Shown: positions 1-8,464 of the stretch, piece by piece | Layout: each line of letters begins with the position of its first letter | Position numbering within the stretch: the first letter of the stretch is position 1 | Origin: Tenacibaculum larymnensis | GTDB lineage: Bacteria > Bacteroidota > Bacteroidia > Flavobacteriales > Flavobacteriaceae | DNA: 64,000 bases | Direction: 5' to 3' | Assembly: GCF_028829235.1 (NCBI RefSeq) | Contig: NZ_JAIWJY010000004.1 | Coordinates: forward strand, 62,001 to 126,000 | Position numbers and translations under genes: made by a program | The notes under the pieces: model-generated | Told to the model about the DNA's origin: nothing | Databases searched by the model: none | The model's input: only the letters and a program-made list of their open reading frames with translations

Positions 1-205
1 AGTCAACTTTTTGTTGCGTGTATGCATGACCTGGCGCTCCTGATGCTGTACGTTGATCGTTAGGAGTTGCTAAAACATCTTTTAATTGTCGAAATTTGTT
101 TTGGTCGGTATGACCTTGCTGGCGTTCTTTTTTAGGAGCTTCTTGGGCAAATAAGGAAGCGGATACAAAGAGTGCCGAGAATAATAGCGTAGAATATTTT
201 CTCAT
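1..205 (-). CDS. M1 family metallopeptidase, N-terminal fragment (cut by window edge)
   Basis: Only the first 68 codons are inside the window; the gene runs off the left edge. The start is the ATG read from 205 downward. Residues 1-21 form a clear signal peptide ending in LFAQ, so the product is exported. The mature N-terminus contains NDQRTASGAPGHAYTQQKVD, which matches the opening of secreted Bacteroidota M1 aminopeptidases; the zinc site itself lies outside the window. It is the last gene of a minus-strand series that begins at about 4.09 kb, 71 bp after a DUF6702 gene. The family call rests on the N-terminal signature alone. Confidence 0.65.
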   Translation of the reverse strand, partial: MRKYSTLLFSALFVSASLFAQEAPKKERQQGHTDQNKFRQLKDVLATPNDQRTASGAPGHAYTQQKVD

Positions 206-276
206 TATATGCTTATTAGTTTTTGAATAAATAAGCGGAAAGTTAATGAAATCTTATTACTAAAAAAGAAGGTTTA

Positions 277-771
277 TTAAAAATTTAACAAACCTTTATC
301 ATTATCACTCGATAAAAACAAACTTTTACGTTCTTTTTTAACAGTTGCTTTAATAAGGTTTTGTTGATCAGAGAAGTGATCTACTAAAATATTGTTTTCT
401 ACTTTTATTGTTTTTGGGAGTGAAACATTTTCAATTTCTAAATAAAAGTAAACAATGTTACCATCATATTCTTTACCTATAAAATTATAGGCTTTTTCTT
501 CATTATTAATAAATATTTTAAAGTGAGCTTTTAAGTATTTATAGTAATATTCATTAATAGACGATAATTCATTTTTAGTAGCAATTTTAAGATTGGTGTT
601 ATAATCTTTGTTTATGGCAAGTTCAATATCATCCATAAAAACATTCATAATCATTTGAACACTTTGAGTATCTTCTCTGTATTCAATTTCAGTTAAGGCA
701 ACATAGTATTTATGTAAGGTAAATGATAGTAGTAATGGAAGTACTAATAAAAGGATGATAACTTTCTTCAT
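277..771 (-). CDS. DUF6702 family secreted protein
   Basis: 164 residues with an N-terminal hydrophobic signal segment (about residues 4-18, LLLVLPLLLSF) followed by HKYYVALTEIEY, and a C-terminus ending in SSDNDKGLLNF. This layout is that of the DUF6702 family, common next to M1 peptidase genes in Flavobacteriaceae. The function of the family is not known. The protein is probably periplasmic or anchored by its uncleaved signal. It sits 30 bp downstream of the last CarboxypepD_reg-like paralogue and upstream of the M1 peptidase, so cotranscription is likely. No catalytic motif is visible. Confidence 0.75.
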   Translation of the reverse strand: MKKVIILLLVLPLLLSFTLHKYYVALTEIEYREDTQSVQMIMNVFMDDIELAINKDYNTNLKIATKNELSSINEYYYKYLKAHFKIFINNEEKAYNFIGKEYDGNIVYFYLEIENVSLPKTIKVENNILVDHFSDQQNLIKATVKKERKSLFLSSDNDKGLLNF

Positions 772-801
772 GGTTGATTAAAAATCAATTATTGCGCCAA
801 A

Positions 802-1599
802 TTAGTGTTTTCCAATAATTTTAAGGTATTCTGTATGCTCTTTTCTAAAAATTTTAATCACTTTTAACACTTCACGGTTTTGGTAGAGTTTTTCTATGCC
901 TAACGGATTACAATATTCTAAAAAGTGATAATATTTATCTACAGGAATTTCAAGCTCACCAAAAAAGAAGTCTTCGCCTAATTCATTAAGTAATTTTGTA
1001 GGCATACTTTCTTTAAAAGCTAATTCTTTACGAAGTTTCCATAGTTTTTCTGAGTCTTTTACTGGAAATGTATTGGTAGTACCCATTCCTTCAAAAGCTT
1101 TAGTAGGATCTACTCTAACCTCATTAGGCTTTACATGTTTACTTATATAATCGTCTGAGTGATAATTAGTATAGTTAACATTAGAAAAGTCGGTAGCTTT
1201 ACTTGCTATTTCTAAGTTTTTATCACGCTTTACTTTTTTAAGGTCTTTAACTAACTCTCCTGAAAGTTCGTTGTTTCTTAGTAAAACTTCATCTAGTTCA
1301 TAATCTTGTTTTTCAAGGGTAGTTCTTTTTCTATAGGTGTTAAAATCTGCTTTGGTAAGCTTTTCATATATGGTTTTATAACCTATACTACTATACCTTA
1401 TAGAGTCGGTAGGTCTGGCAAAAAGTCTGTATTCTCCTTTATCGTTAGAAAATGTTGCTTGGTTTGTTGAAAAGTTAACAATATGAGCATTTTCTAACAC
1501 ACCGTTTTCATCATAAACAATTCCAAAAAGTGTTTTTCGTTCTTCTTGAGAGAATACTAATTGAGATAAAAACAATAAGGTTATTAGAACTTTTTTCAT
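802..1599 (-). CDS. Secreted CarboxypepD_reg-like protein, paralogue B2
   Basis: 265 residues. Residues 1-17 are a signal peptide (ending VFSQ). Residues about 20-110 form the carboxypeptidase regulatory-like (transthyretin-like) beta-sandwich typical of Bacteroidota: GIVYDENG...ENAHIVN, FSNDKGEYRLFARPTDSIRYSSIGY. The rest is an alpha-rich tail ending in DKYYHFLEYCNPLGIEKLY plus a helix. That tail is almost the same as in the gene at 2496-3311 (type B) and different from the tails at 1691-2491 and 3316-4092 (type A). This is the fourth of four tandem paralogues, 91 bp after the third. Likely periplasmic or surface-associated; the function is unknown. Confidence 0.8.
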   Translation of the reverse strand: MKKVLITLLFLSQLVFSQEERKTLFGIVYDENGVLENAHIVNFSTNQATFSNDKGEYRLFARPTDSIRYSSIGYKTIYEKLTKADFNTYRKRTTLEKQDYELDEVLLRNNELSGELVKDLKKVKRDKNLEIASKATDFSNVNYTNYHSDDYISKHVKPNEVRVDPTKAFEGMGTTNTFPVKDSEKLWKLRKELAFKESMPTKLLNELGEDFFFGELEIPVDKYYHFLEYCNPLGIEKLYQNREVLKVIKIFRKEHTEYLKIIGKH

Positions 1600-1690
1600 G
1601 GTACTTTATAAGGTTAGATTAGTATACACCTAAAGGTACAAAATATTTTAAGAAAGCGTAACTTAAATAACCAAATAGGGAAGAGGTGTT

Positions 1691-2491
1691 TTAATTGTAT
1701 TTTTTAGGATTTAGCTTTTTAAATTCTTCTGATTTTTGCTGTAAAAATGTAATCATTGCTACTTCATTATTTAAATAAAGAGTATTGAAGTCATTGGCAG
1801 ATTCGGCAAAGTAGATGAACCTGTCAATATCCTCTTTTAGTATTTTTATTTCATGCTCAATAACTATATGGTAGTTGTTACGTATATTTTCTATTCTTTT
1901 TTCTCTGTCTTCAATGGCTTTATTGTTTTTTAGTTTTCTCAGTCTTCCTGATATTGAATTAATAATATAATCTGTAGATAAAACAAACCCTAGGCCTTCA
2001 AGTTTCATGGGACGTCCTCCCATTCCGGTATAGAGCCTTCTTTCAGCAGGAGTAAGTATTCTAGAACCGGCAAAGGGTAGCTTTAATGTTTCAGCATTTA
2101 TTTCTTTTTCAGATTTTATATGTTTTGAGTCAGAAGAAATATATCCGAGTAAATTATGTTTTTTTATTGCTACTTCATCCAGTTCAATAGGTACTTTTTT
2201 TAGTTGTATGTAACTTTCTTGTATTCCGAAGTTATTTATGTTTACTACAAAGTTTTTGGTTTTATAGCCCACAAACGAAATTTGTAAGGTATCATTTACT
2301 TTGGCTAAAATCCTAAACTCACCATTATTATTAGTAAAGGTTCCTTGTTTAGTGTTTAGGTTAATAACATGTGCGCTAGAAACGGCACTTACTTCATCTT
2401 GTATGGTAGCGTAAAAGAATTTTCTTCTTTCTTGCGCTGTAGCTTTAACTATAAAAAACAGACAAATAATTGAAGGGAGTATATTTTTCAT
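1691..2491 (-). CDS. Secreted CarboxypepD_reg-like protein, paralogue A2
   Basis: 266 residues with a signal peptide (residues 1-19, ending ATAQ) and an N-terminal regulatory-like domain (SAHVINLNTKQGTFTNNNGE, FRILAKVNDTLQISFVGYKT) very close to that of the gene 4 bp upstream (2496-3311). The C-terminal half is type A: it carries ETLKLPFAG, a GRLRKLKNN basic stretch and LKEDIDRF, all with counterparts in the gene at 3316-4092. Its N-terminus therefore resembles a type B neighbour while its tail resembles type A, as if gene conversion had homogenised the N-terminal domains. No enzymatic motif is seen. Confidence 0.8.
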   Translation of the reverse strand: MKNILPSIICLFFIVKATAQERRKFFYATIQDEVSAVSSAHVINLNTKQGTFTNNNGEFRILAKVNDTLQISFVGYKTKNFVVNINNFGIQESYIQLKKVPIELDEVAIKKHNLLGYISSDSKHIKSEKEINAETLKLPFAGSRILTPAERRLYTGMGGRPMKLEGLGFVLSTDYIINSISGRLRKLKNNKAIEDREKRIENIRNNYHIVIEHEIKILKEDIDRFIYFAESANDFNTLYLNNEVAMITFLQQKSEEFKKLNPKKYN

Positions 2492-2495
2492 GTGT

Positions 2496-3311
2496 TTAGT
2501 TATTACTAATTACTTTTAAATAGCTCTTACTTTCTTGTTGTAAGATAGCAATCACTTTTAAGAGTTGTTTTTCTTTATATAATTTTTCTATACCTAAGGG
2601 ATTACAATATTCTAAAAAATGAAGATACTTATCTTTAGGTATGTTAAGTTCTTTATAAAAGAAATGTTCTCCAAATTCTGAGAGTAGCATTTTAGGAAAG
2701 CTTTCTTTAAATTTTATTGTTTTTCGGGTTCTTTTTAGCTCTTGTGAGTATTTATCAAGACCAGAACTAAATCCTGTACCAACACCAGCAAATTTAGCAG
2801 TAGGGTCAGTTACTTTTCTCATATTAGGAACCCCCATTTTATCAATCTCATCAATAGGCATAATAATAGGGTCTTGAAAATCAATCATAGAAAAATCCAA
2901 AGCACTTTTAGCTTTTTCCATACCAATATCTTTAGGTGTTTGTTTAGTATCTATAGCAAGTGAACCTATTAAGTTGTGTTTTTTTACTTCCACTTCATCT
3001 AATTCAAAAGGAACTTTAATCAGTTTAATCTCGTTTTCTTCCATTCCGAAATGAAGACTCGTGACCTTAACTTTTTTGGTTTCGTATCCTATAAACGAAA
3101 CCTGTAAGGTATCATTAGGCTTTGCCAATATTCTAAACTTACCTAAATCATTACTAAATGTACCTTGTTGGGTATTTAGGTTAATAATATGGGCGTTAGG
3201 TATAACACCAAGTTCATCGTTTAAAACCCCGTATAAGAACTTTCTTTTTTTCTGGGCAGTAGCACCTAACGTAATAAGAAGTAAAAGTGTGATGGGTAGT
3301 TGTTTAATCAT
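2496..3311 (-). CDS. Secreted CarboxypepD_reg-like protein, paralogue B1
   Basis: 271 residues, signal peptide at 1-19 (ending ATAQ), regulatory-like domain at about 22-115 (NAHIINLNTQQGTFSNDLGK, FRILAKPNDTLQVSFIGYET), then a type B tail (KESFPKMLLSEFGEHFFYKE, DKYLHFLEYCNPLGIEKLY). It lies 4 bp from both neighbours (3316 and 2491), so translational coupling within an operon is likely. The family fold is usually an N-terminal accessory domain of outer-membrane proteins, but here it is free-standing with a short tail, so a structural or binding role at the envelope is a guess only. Confidence 0.8.
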   Translation of the reverse strand: MIKQLPITLLLLITLGATAQKKRKFLYGVLNDELGVIPNAHIINLNTQQGTFSNDLGKFRILAKPNDTLQVSFIGYETKKVKVTSLHFGMEENEIKLIKVPFELDEVEVKKHNLIGSLAIDTKQTPKDIGMEKAKSALDFSMIDFQDPIIMPIDEIDKMGVPNMRKVTDPTAKFAGVGTGFSSGLDKYSQELKRTRKTIKFKESFPKMLLSEFGEHFFYKELNIPKDKYLHFLEYCNPLGIEKLYKEKQLLKVIAILQQESKSYLKVISNN

Positions 3312-3315
3312 GCAA

Positions 3316-4092
3316 TTATTTTTTGGTAACTCTTATATTTTCATTTTCTAATAGGTAAGGAGAGGTTTTACTATTTTCAATTAAAACAGCGGTAAGTTCT
3401 AAAACTTTATCTTTATTATATAGGTTTATAATTCCTTTTGAAATGCACGCTTGCAAAAACTGATTAATGTTTTCTTTCTTTATTTTTAGTTGTTGTACAA
3501 AAAAGCCATCGGTAAAGTGCTTTCTAATTTTTTCAATATTTTTATCTTCAATAGTTGCCTTTTTTAATTGTTTTTTTAGCTTGTTTTTTCCATTTAAAGC
3601 ATTAATGAGGCCAGTTAAACTAATTGCTACTCCCGATTGAATTTTTACTGTTTTTTCATCTTTTGGTTGTATAACATTAGCATAAGGGAGTTTTAGGGTT
3701 TTTGCATTAACAATAGGAGCATTGGTAAGAATATCGTTATCAATTTCTAAAATACTTTTTTGTCTTTCTAGCACAACTTCATCTAACATGTGTGTTTTAC
3801 TATCAACAAAAATTACAATGTTTTTAGCTTTTATATGCTCTTTAGTAATGGTAACCTCTTTATACTCTAGGTTAAGGTGAGAAATTAATAAGGTATTATT
3901 TTCTGCAGCTAAAATTTCAAAACGTCCATTTTCATTAGATACCGCACCAATGGCCATTTTTTTATTAATAATATGTACATCTTGTGTAGCAATACTATCT
4001 ATAAACACAGTACCGGTAATAATTTTAGGTGTGTTTTGCGCGATAGCAACACAAGAAAAACAAATAAAAAGAACAAGTAACAATTTTCTCAT
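3316..4092 (-). CDS. Secreted CarboxypepD_reg-like protein, paralogue A1 (first gene of the cluster)
   Basis: 258 residues with a signal peptide (1-18, ending AIAQ). The regulatory-like domain spans about residues 22-110 (ITGTVFIDSIATQDVHIINK, GAVSNENGRFEILAAENNTL). The tail is type A: KTLKLPYAN, a Lys-rich helix (NGKNKLKKQLKKATI), then LKIKKENINQFLQACISKGI. It is the most divergent of the four and the first in transcription order. The minus-strand terminator at about 4160-4200, just upstream, separates it from the lipoprotein gene at 4226, so it probably has its own promoter in 4093-4160. Confidence 0.8.
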   Translation of the reverse strand: MRKLLLVLFICFSCVAIAQNTPKIITGTVFIDSIATQDVHIINKKMAIGAVSNENGRFEILAAENNTLLISHLNLEYKEVTITKEHIKAKNIVIFVDSKTHMLDEVVLERQKSILEIDNDILTNAPIVNAKTLKLPYANVIQPKDEKTVKIQSGVAISLTGLINALNGKNKLKKQLKKATIEDKNIEKIRKHFTDGFFVQQLKIKKENINQFLQACISKGIINLYNKDKVLELTAVLIENSKTSPYLLENENIRVTKK

Positions 4093-4159
4093 ATCACAAA
4101 TAAACCACCAAGCAGTCTTAAAAATGTTTTAAGAACATGGTAAATTTTTGTTAAACAAA

Positions 4160-4200
4160 GAAAAAAGACCGTTTGAAAAATAACTTTCAAACGGTCTTAT
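4160..4200 (-). terminator. Intrinsic terminator after the 4226-4756 lipoprotein gene
   Basis: A 14-bp perfect inverted repeat (AAGACCGTTTGAAA at 4165-4178 and its complement at 4185-4198) with a 6-nt loop. On the minus strand it is followed by a U-run (plus-strand A-run at about 4160-4166). It lies 26 bp after the lipoprotein stop codon. Confidence 0.85.
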
Positions 4201-4225
4201 GGCATTTAATAAAAAGTATAAAATG

Positions 4226-4756
4226 TTATCTTTCTAACACAATAGTAGCAGTTCCTGTTATTGCAATAACATCATTGTTTTCTACCTTGTTTTCAGATAA
4301 ATCTTGTTTTAAAACCATTCTGTTTTTAGAAAACGACTCAATAGTAAATTTTGATTGTATTATATTACTATTACCGTTTTTAAATATTAGTTCATTTCCT
4401 TTCACTTCCCATTTACCAGCACTTAAACCTTGTATAGCAGTTGCATTATGGTTTGTAGTTTCTACCTTGTCATTAATCTTTGTTTTAGTTACTATTTTCA
4501 CAGCTCCTTTGGTTGTATACTTATTAGAGTTTTGTAAAAAGTTAAACGAAAAGTTATAGTCCTTTCCATGTATATTAGATTTACTCTCATAAGATAAAAC
4601 ACGCGAAGTAACTTTAGTTGTATACTCAGATGTTAAGCTAGTTAAATTCCAAGTACCTTCAGGCTTTATTGAAGCATTTTCATGTATAGGAATTTCAACA
4701 GAATCTGAACAAGAGAATAATAATGTAATTGTAAAAAGGAAAAATAATTTTTTCAT
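4226..4756 (-). CDS. Lipocalin-like lipoprotein
   Basis: The ATG at 4756 gives MKKLFFLFTITLLFSCSDS, a typical lipoprotein signal with lipobox LFSC (Cys16); an ATG 11 codons upstream would add a useless polar extension. The mature part (EGTWNLTSLTSEY at the start, repeated beta-strand-like stretches, GKWEVKGNELIFKNGN, TITGTATIVLER-like end) resembles the DUF5004/lipocalin-like lipoproteins of Bacteroidota, small beta-barrels of unknown ligand. Monocistronic: terminated by the hairpin at 4160-4200 and divergent from pepE. Cell-surface or periplasmic location is inferred from the lipobox. Confidence 0.75.
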   Translation of the reverse strand: MKKLFFLFTITLLFSCSDSVEIPIHENASIKPEGTWNLTSLTSEYTTKVTSRVLSYESKSNIHGKDYNFSFNFLQNSNKYTTKGAVKIVTKTKINDKVETTNHNATAIQGLSAGKWEVKGNELIFKNGNSNIIQSKFTIESFSKNRMVLKQDLSENKVENNDVIAITGTATIVLER

Positions 4757-4969
4757 AGTTTTATATGCTTTTGATTTATAAAATAACACCTACAAAAACA
4801 ACTAGGACTTGAATAACCCTACTTTATTTATCAAATAATTTTACGGTTTATTTTTAACTGTATATTTTCGCCATAAATACTTGTAGAGCGTAGTGTTTAT
4901 AGTAGGTTGTAAAACATACGTTTAGCACAAACAAAAAGTAAATTATTAAACATTTAATAAAAATAAAAA

Positions 4970-5677
4970 ATGAAAAAACTAATTGTAGCAAGTACATCTA
5001 CCGTTCATGGTAGTGGATACCTAGAATATATTTTACCCACCTTAACTAATTTTTTTAAAGAAGCTTCTACTATATTATTTATACCCTATGCACGCGCAAG
5101 CGGAAAAACATATGATAAATACACTTCTGTAGCTCGCAAAGCTTTTGCTACAATTGGTAAAGAGGTAAAAGGTATTCATGAGTTTGATAACCCGAAAGAA
5201 GCTGTTCAGCAAGCGGAGGCTATTTTTACAGGTGGAGGTAATACGTTTGAACTGGTAAACCAATTATATAAAAATGATATACTACCAGATTTAACAACGG
5301 CAGTTGAAAACGGAACTCCGTATTTAGGTACCAGTGCAGGAAGTAATATTTGTGGAGTAACTATGATGAATACGAACGATATGCCTATTGTATATCCACC
5401 GAGTTTTAAAACCCTAGGGTTTATTCCGTTTAATATCAATGCGCATTATTTAGACCCTAATCCAGACTCTACCCACATGGGCGAAACACGAGAAACGCGT
5501 ATTAAAGAGTATCATATATTTAACGAAATTCCTGTGTTAGGACTACGTGAAGGTAGTTGGTTAGAGGTTAACGGAGCAACTATTACGTTAAGAGGAAGTT
5601 ATACCGCACGCTTATTTAAACAAGGAAAAGAACCAGTAGAGTTAGATACAAATACTGAGGTTAGTCAGTATTTTTAA
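4970..5677 (+). CDS. pepE: Dipeptidase E (alpha-aspartyl dipeptidase, peptidase S51)
   Basis: 235 residues, close to the 229 of Salmonella PepE. The catalytic triad of the S51 family is visible at the expected spacing: Ser122 in GTSAGSN, Asp137 in NTNDMPI and His159 in INAHYLDPNP. A glycine-rich turn FTGGGNTF (about 86-93) is also typical. PepE is a cytoplasmic serine peptidase that hydrolyses dipeptides with an N-terminal aspartate. The start follows directly on an AT-rich leader with no Shine-Dalgarno sequence. It is monocistronic, divergent from the lipoprotein gene and closed by a strong terminator at 5711-5738. Confidence 0.93.
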   Translation: MKKLIVASTSTVHGSGYLEYILPTLTNFFKEASTILFIPYARASGKTYDKYTSVARKAFATIGKEVKGIHEFDNPKEAVQQAEAIFTGGGNTFELVNQLYKNDILPDLTTAVENGTPYLGTSAGSNICGVTMMNTNDMPIVYPPSFKTLGFIPFNINAHYLDPNPDSTHMGETRETRIKEYHIFNEIPVLGLREGSWLEVNGATITLRGSYTARLFKQGKEPVELDTNTEVSQYF

Positions 5678-5710
5678 TACGATTTTACAGAGAATAACTT
5701 ATAAAAGAGA

Positions 5711-5738
5711 ACTCCAAACTGCTGTTTGGAGTTTTTTT
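5711..5738 (+). terminator. Intrinsic terminator after pepE
   Basis: ACTCCAAAC (5711-5719), loop TGCT, GTTTGGAGT (5724-5732), then a run of seven T on the plus strand, 34 bp after the pepE stop. Confidence 0.9.
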
Positions 5739-5740
5739 AG

Positions 5741-5839
5741 TTATTGAATATGTGTTGTTTGGTAGACAATGAAAGCAAAGAATATTAACAGAAAGTTTAT
5801 AACTGAACTTAATATGTAAAATTTTCTTTTACTACTCAT
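5741..5839 (-). CDS. Possible 32-residue single-span membrane peptide
   Basis: An ATG at 5839 opens a 32-codon frame starting MSSKRKFYILSSVINFLLIF and ending YQTTHIQ. It has a basic N-terminus and one hydrophobic segment (about residues 8-25), as in small bacterial membrane peptides. It starts 19 bp after the stop of the unknown gene at 5858-6520, in the same direction. Its stop abuts the pepE terminator. A frame this short can arise by chance in AT-rich DNA, so the call is tentative. Confidence 0.3.
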   Translation of the reverse strand: MSSKRKFYILSSVINFLLIFFAFIVYQTTHIQ

Positions 5840-5857
5840 TATAAATATAAGTTTAAG

Positions 5858-6520
5858 CTAACTCCATAGTTTTTTTAGTTTGTCCCAAAAACTTGAGTTA
5901 TTTATAACTTTTTCTGGCTTTAAAGGGGAAGTAATATTCTTTTCCGGATGAAGATAAAAGTTTAAAAACTCTTCTTTTTCAACAAAATACTGTCCAAATT
6001 CCCATGTTTGGTCAGTAGAAGATATAAGGGCAGAGGTTAATTCAGCAATAGAAGCACTAATAATAGCACCACAAATATTTATAACTTTGTCCTTTTCATC
6101 TGAACGATGTAAAAACCATGATTTGTTTGTTTTTTTTGCTTTTTCAAATTTATCTTCTAAGTTAAGAATAGTCTTGGTTTCATTCTTATACGTATTTAAT
6201 TTCCACCAAGGGTCATTAGGGGAGGTTTCGGGGTCAAATATTACATCATAATCAGTTTTTATAACACCAGAAACTCCTTTAATAGAAAAGATGAGTAATT
6301 GATTTTTTTTCCATTCAAATATATCTGTTAAATCAACTTCATGATAAGATTCTTTATTTTCAACTTTATCATAGTTTAGAATATGTATTTGAAGTTTAAT
6401 TTTTTCTTTTAATTGAATTGTATTTAGAGAGGAGTTAATGTATTTTTCAGACAGGGTTATTATCTCTCCAAAAGTAACTTCGGTATTTTTAGTAGGTATT
6501 ATTCCTATAGTAGAACTCAT
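5858..6520 (-). CDS. Hypothetical protein (unrecognised)
   Basis: 220 residues, not recognised. No signal peptide or convincing membrane segment is visible. The sequence is polar and acidic in the first half (EVDLTDIFEWKKNQLLIF, DYDVIFDPETSPNDPWWKL) with one Ala/Ser/Ile-rich stretch at about 148-168 (NICGAIISASIAELTSALIS) and a Trp-rich end (SSFWDKLKKLWS). Probably cytoplasmic. It stands between pepE and the cation transporter, with 200 bp of non-coding DNA upstream, and may be cotranscribed with the tiny frame at 5741-5839. Size and isolation suggest an accessory gene, but nothing in it reveals a function. Confidence 0.6.
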   Translation of the reverse strand: MSSTIGIIPTKNTEVTFGEIITLSEKYINSSLNTIQLKEKIKLQIHILNYDKVENKESYHEVDLTDIFEWKKNQLLIFSIKGVSGVIKTDYDVIFDPETSPNDPWWKLNTYKNETKTILNLEDKFEKAKKTNKSWFLHRSDEKDKVINICGAIISASIAELTSALISSTDQTWEFGQYFVEKEEFLNFYLHPEKNITSPLKPEKVINNSSFWDKLKKLWS

Positions 6521-6721
6521 AGTATTTTTTTAATCTGGGTTTATATAAACACTTTTAGTGCCTTTATATATCCTAAAAAGGAAGTATAAACGTGATTATT
6601 GCAATTTTTAATTTGAGCTAGCTAATATAGCAAAAAAGGTAATTAAACAGGTGTTTAAGAAGTAGAGGGTTAGAAAGGAGGAGAGTAGTAGTTTTATATT
6701 TATTGCACGTTGACTTTTTAT
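6521..6721. other. Intergenic region, nothing recognised
   Basis: 200 bp between two minus-strand genes. It is AT-rich with a short GTTTATATAAAC palindrome near 6540 and no open frame with coding character. It probably holds the promoter of the 5858-6520 gene. Confidence 0.5.
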
Positions 6722-7351
6722 TTAATCGCAACAGCAGTTTTTATCGCTTTTAGCTTTTTCAAAGCATTCTCTTCCTTCTTTAAAGGCAAAGTAAGAAAGC
6801 CCAAGTGTTCCAATACTGTCTATATAAGGAATACTAAGCAATTCATAAACTCCGCTACTCACAAGTAAAATTATAGACATATAAACACAGACCATTGTAC
6901 AATTTGCATCGGCTAAAATTGGTGCGGAATTAAGTTGATTACCAACCTTTCTTTTCCAAACAACCAATATCCACATTATTAGGATAGAAATTATAGAAAT
7001 AACAACGCCCCAAAAAGTAGTAAGTGGTTTATGTCCTGTCCAGATATTATAAATACTAGTTACTACAAGTCCGAAAACCAATATATAAAAAGCAATTCCA
7101 GTAACTCTTAATGCTGTTCGTTCAAAATCATCACGTTTACTATTAGGATTTTTTTGAATTCTTACTATCATATGGGCAATTCCAAGTCCTGAAATAACCT
7201 CTATAAAACTATCTGATCCAAAACCAAAAAGGGCAAGACTTTCATCTTCAAACCCTAAGTAAGTTGAGATAATTCCTTCTGCAATGTTATAGATTATTGT
7301 AAATATTGCAAGTCCAAATGCTATTTTATATAGTTTTTTGTTATCTGTCAT
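6722..7351 (-). CDS. Cation diffusion facilitator-like transporter with Cys-rich tail
   Basis: 209 residues with about six hydrophobic segments (roughly 8-25, 40-60, 82-102, 112-131, 150-170, 175-190). The second carries GFGSDSFIEVISG and the fifth DANCTMVCVYMSIILL, which correspond to the metal-binding helices 2 and 5 of cation diffusion facilitators. The usual cytoplasmic C-terminal domain is missing, and the protein ends in ECFEKAKSDKNCCCD, a Cys-rich tail that may bind a soft metal. It is likely an inner-membrane divalent-cation exporter; the substrate cannot be read from the sequence. Single gene, flanked by non-coding DNA on both sides. Confidence 0.75.
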   Translation of the reverse strand: MTDNKKLYKIAFGLAIFTIIYNIAEGIISTYLGFEDESLALFGFGSDSFIEVISGLGIAHMIVRIQKNPNSKRDDFERTALRVTGIAFYILVFGLVVTSIYNIWTGHKPLTTFWGVVISIISILIMWILVVWKRKVGNQLNSAPILADANCTMVCVYMSIILLVSSGVYELLSIPYIDSIGTLGLSYFAFKEGRECFEKAKSDKNCCCD

Positions 7352-7460
7352 TAAAATCTATTTTGTTCTGTTTTTCAAGACTTTTACAACCTGACACTAA
7401 ACAATATAACAAAAAGATAGTTAAATATGGTTAACAAGTGCTTTTAACTGATATTACAAC

Positions 7461-7490
7461 AAAAAAAGACTGCTTTTAAAGGCAGTCTTT
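7461..7490 (-). terminator. Intrinsic terminator after folD
   Basis: AAAGACTGC (7465-7473) pairs with GCAGTCTTT (7482-7490). On the minus strand a U-run follows (plus-strand A-run 7461-7467). It lies 24 bp beyond the folD stop codon. Confidence 0.88.
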
Positions 7491-7513
7491 TGTATTATAT
7501 ATAAAGTGTTTTT

Positions 7514-8398
7514 TTAATCTTCTTCTTGTCTACGTTCGCAAGCTAATAAGGTGTTTTTTAGTAGCATTGCAATTGTCATAGGTCCTACACCGCCTGGTAC
7601 AGGTGTAATGTGAGACGCTTTTTCTTTTACCTCATTAAAAGCAACATCACCTACCAATCTAAAACCTCTTTTCTTAGAAGGGTCGGCAACTCGTGTAATA
7701 CCTACATCTATAATTACTACATCGTCTTTTACCATATCACCTTTTAAAAACTCAGGAATACCAATAGCAGCTATAATAATATCTGCTCTTTTAGTAACCT
7801 CTTTTAAGTTTTTGGTTCTACTATGTGTTAGAGTAACGGTTGCGTTTCCTACTTTTCTTTTTTGTGATAGTAAAATGCTCATTGGGCTTCCTACAATATG
7901 GCTACGACCAATAACTACTACATCTTTACCAGAGGTTTCGATATTATAACGATCTAACAATTCTAAAATTCCAAAAGGAGTTGCAGAAATGTACGTTGGT
8001 AAGTTCAACGCCATTTTTCCTACATTCATAGGGTGGAAACCGTCTACATCTTTATCAGGATTTACAGCCATTAATACCTTTTGTTCGTCAATATGATCGG
8101 GTAGAGGTAGTTGTACTATAAAACCATCAATATCATTATCTATATTTAAAATAGCAATTTCGTTTAATAATTCTTCTTCAGTAGTTTCTTCAGGAAGACG
8201 AATCAAAGTAGATTCAAACCCTACGCGTTCGCACGCTTTTACTTTTGCATTTACATAGGTTAAACTTGCGCCATCGTTACCAACGATAACAGCTGCTAAA
8301 TGCGGTGTTTTTTTATCGTTAGCTTTTAACGCTGCTACTTCTAAAGCAATTTCTTCTTTAATGTCTGCTGATGTTTTTTTACCGTCTAGTAAAATCAT
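7514..8398 (-). CDS. folD: Bifunctional methylenetetrahydrofolate dehydrogenase / methenyltetrahydrofolate cyclohydrolase
   Basis: 294 residues, normal length. The family signatures are all present: [15 protein letters not shown] with the catalytic Lys52, [29 protein letters not shown], the NADP-binding [17 protein letters not shown] and the C-terminal [18 protein letters not shown]. The enzyme interconverts 5,10-methylene-, 5,10-methenyl- and 10-formyl-tetrahydrofolate in the cytoplasm, supplying one-carbon units for purine and methionine synthesis. It lies downstream of ffh, separated from it by the four-helix-bundle gene and repeats, and ends in a clear terminator. Confidence 0.96.
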   Translation of the reverse strand: MILLDGKKTSADIKEEIALEVAALKANDKKTPHLAAVIVGNDGASLTYVNAKVKACERVGFESTLIRLPEETTEEELLNEIAILNIDNDIDGFIVQLPLPDHIDEQKVLMAVNPDKDVDGFHPMNVGKMALNLPTYISATPFGILELLDRYNIETSGKDVVVIGRSHIVGSPMSILLSQKRKVGNATVTLTHSRTKNLKEVTKRADIIIAAIGIPEFLKGDMVKDDVVIIDVGITRVADPSKKRGFRLVGDVAFNEVKEKASHITPVPGGVGPMTIAMLLKNTLLACERRQEED

Positions 8399-8409
8399 AG
8401 TCTTGTTAA

Positions 8410-8464
8410 GTTTTCAGTATACAGTTTTCAGTATACAGTTGTTGTGTTGTAATTGTTGTGTTGT
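8410..8464. repeat. Tandem repeats on the 3' side of the four-helix-bundle gene
   Basis: Two perfect copies of the 14-mer GTTTTCAGTATACA (8410-8423 and 8424-8437) followed by GTT, then two copies of GTTGTGTTGT (8441-8450 and 8455-8464), the second touching the stop codon at 8464-8466. The CAGT/ACTG words reappear on the other side of the gene (8832-8868). Confidence 0.8.

Noticed and set aside
4793..4969. Possible mobile remnant or repeat upstream of pepE
   Set aside because: The stretch near 4880-4930 looked like a cassette end (GTAAAACATACGTTTAGCAC) but no inverted or direct repeat could be shown within the window.
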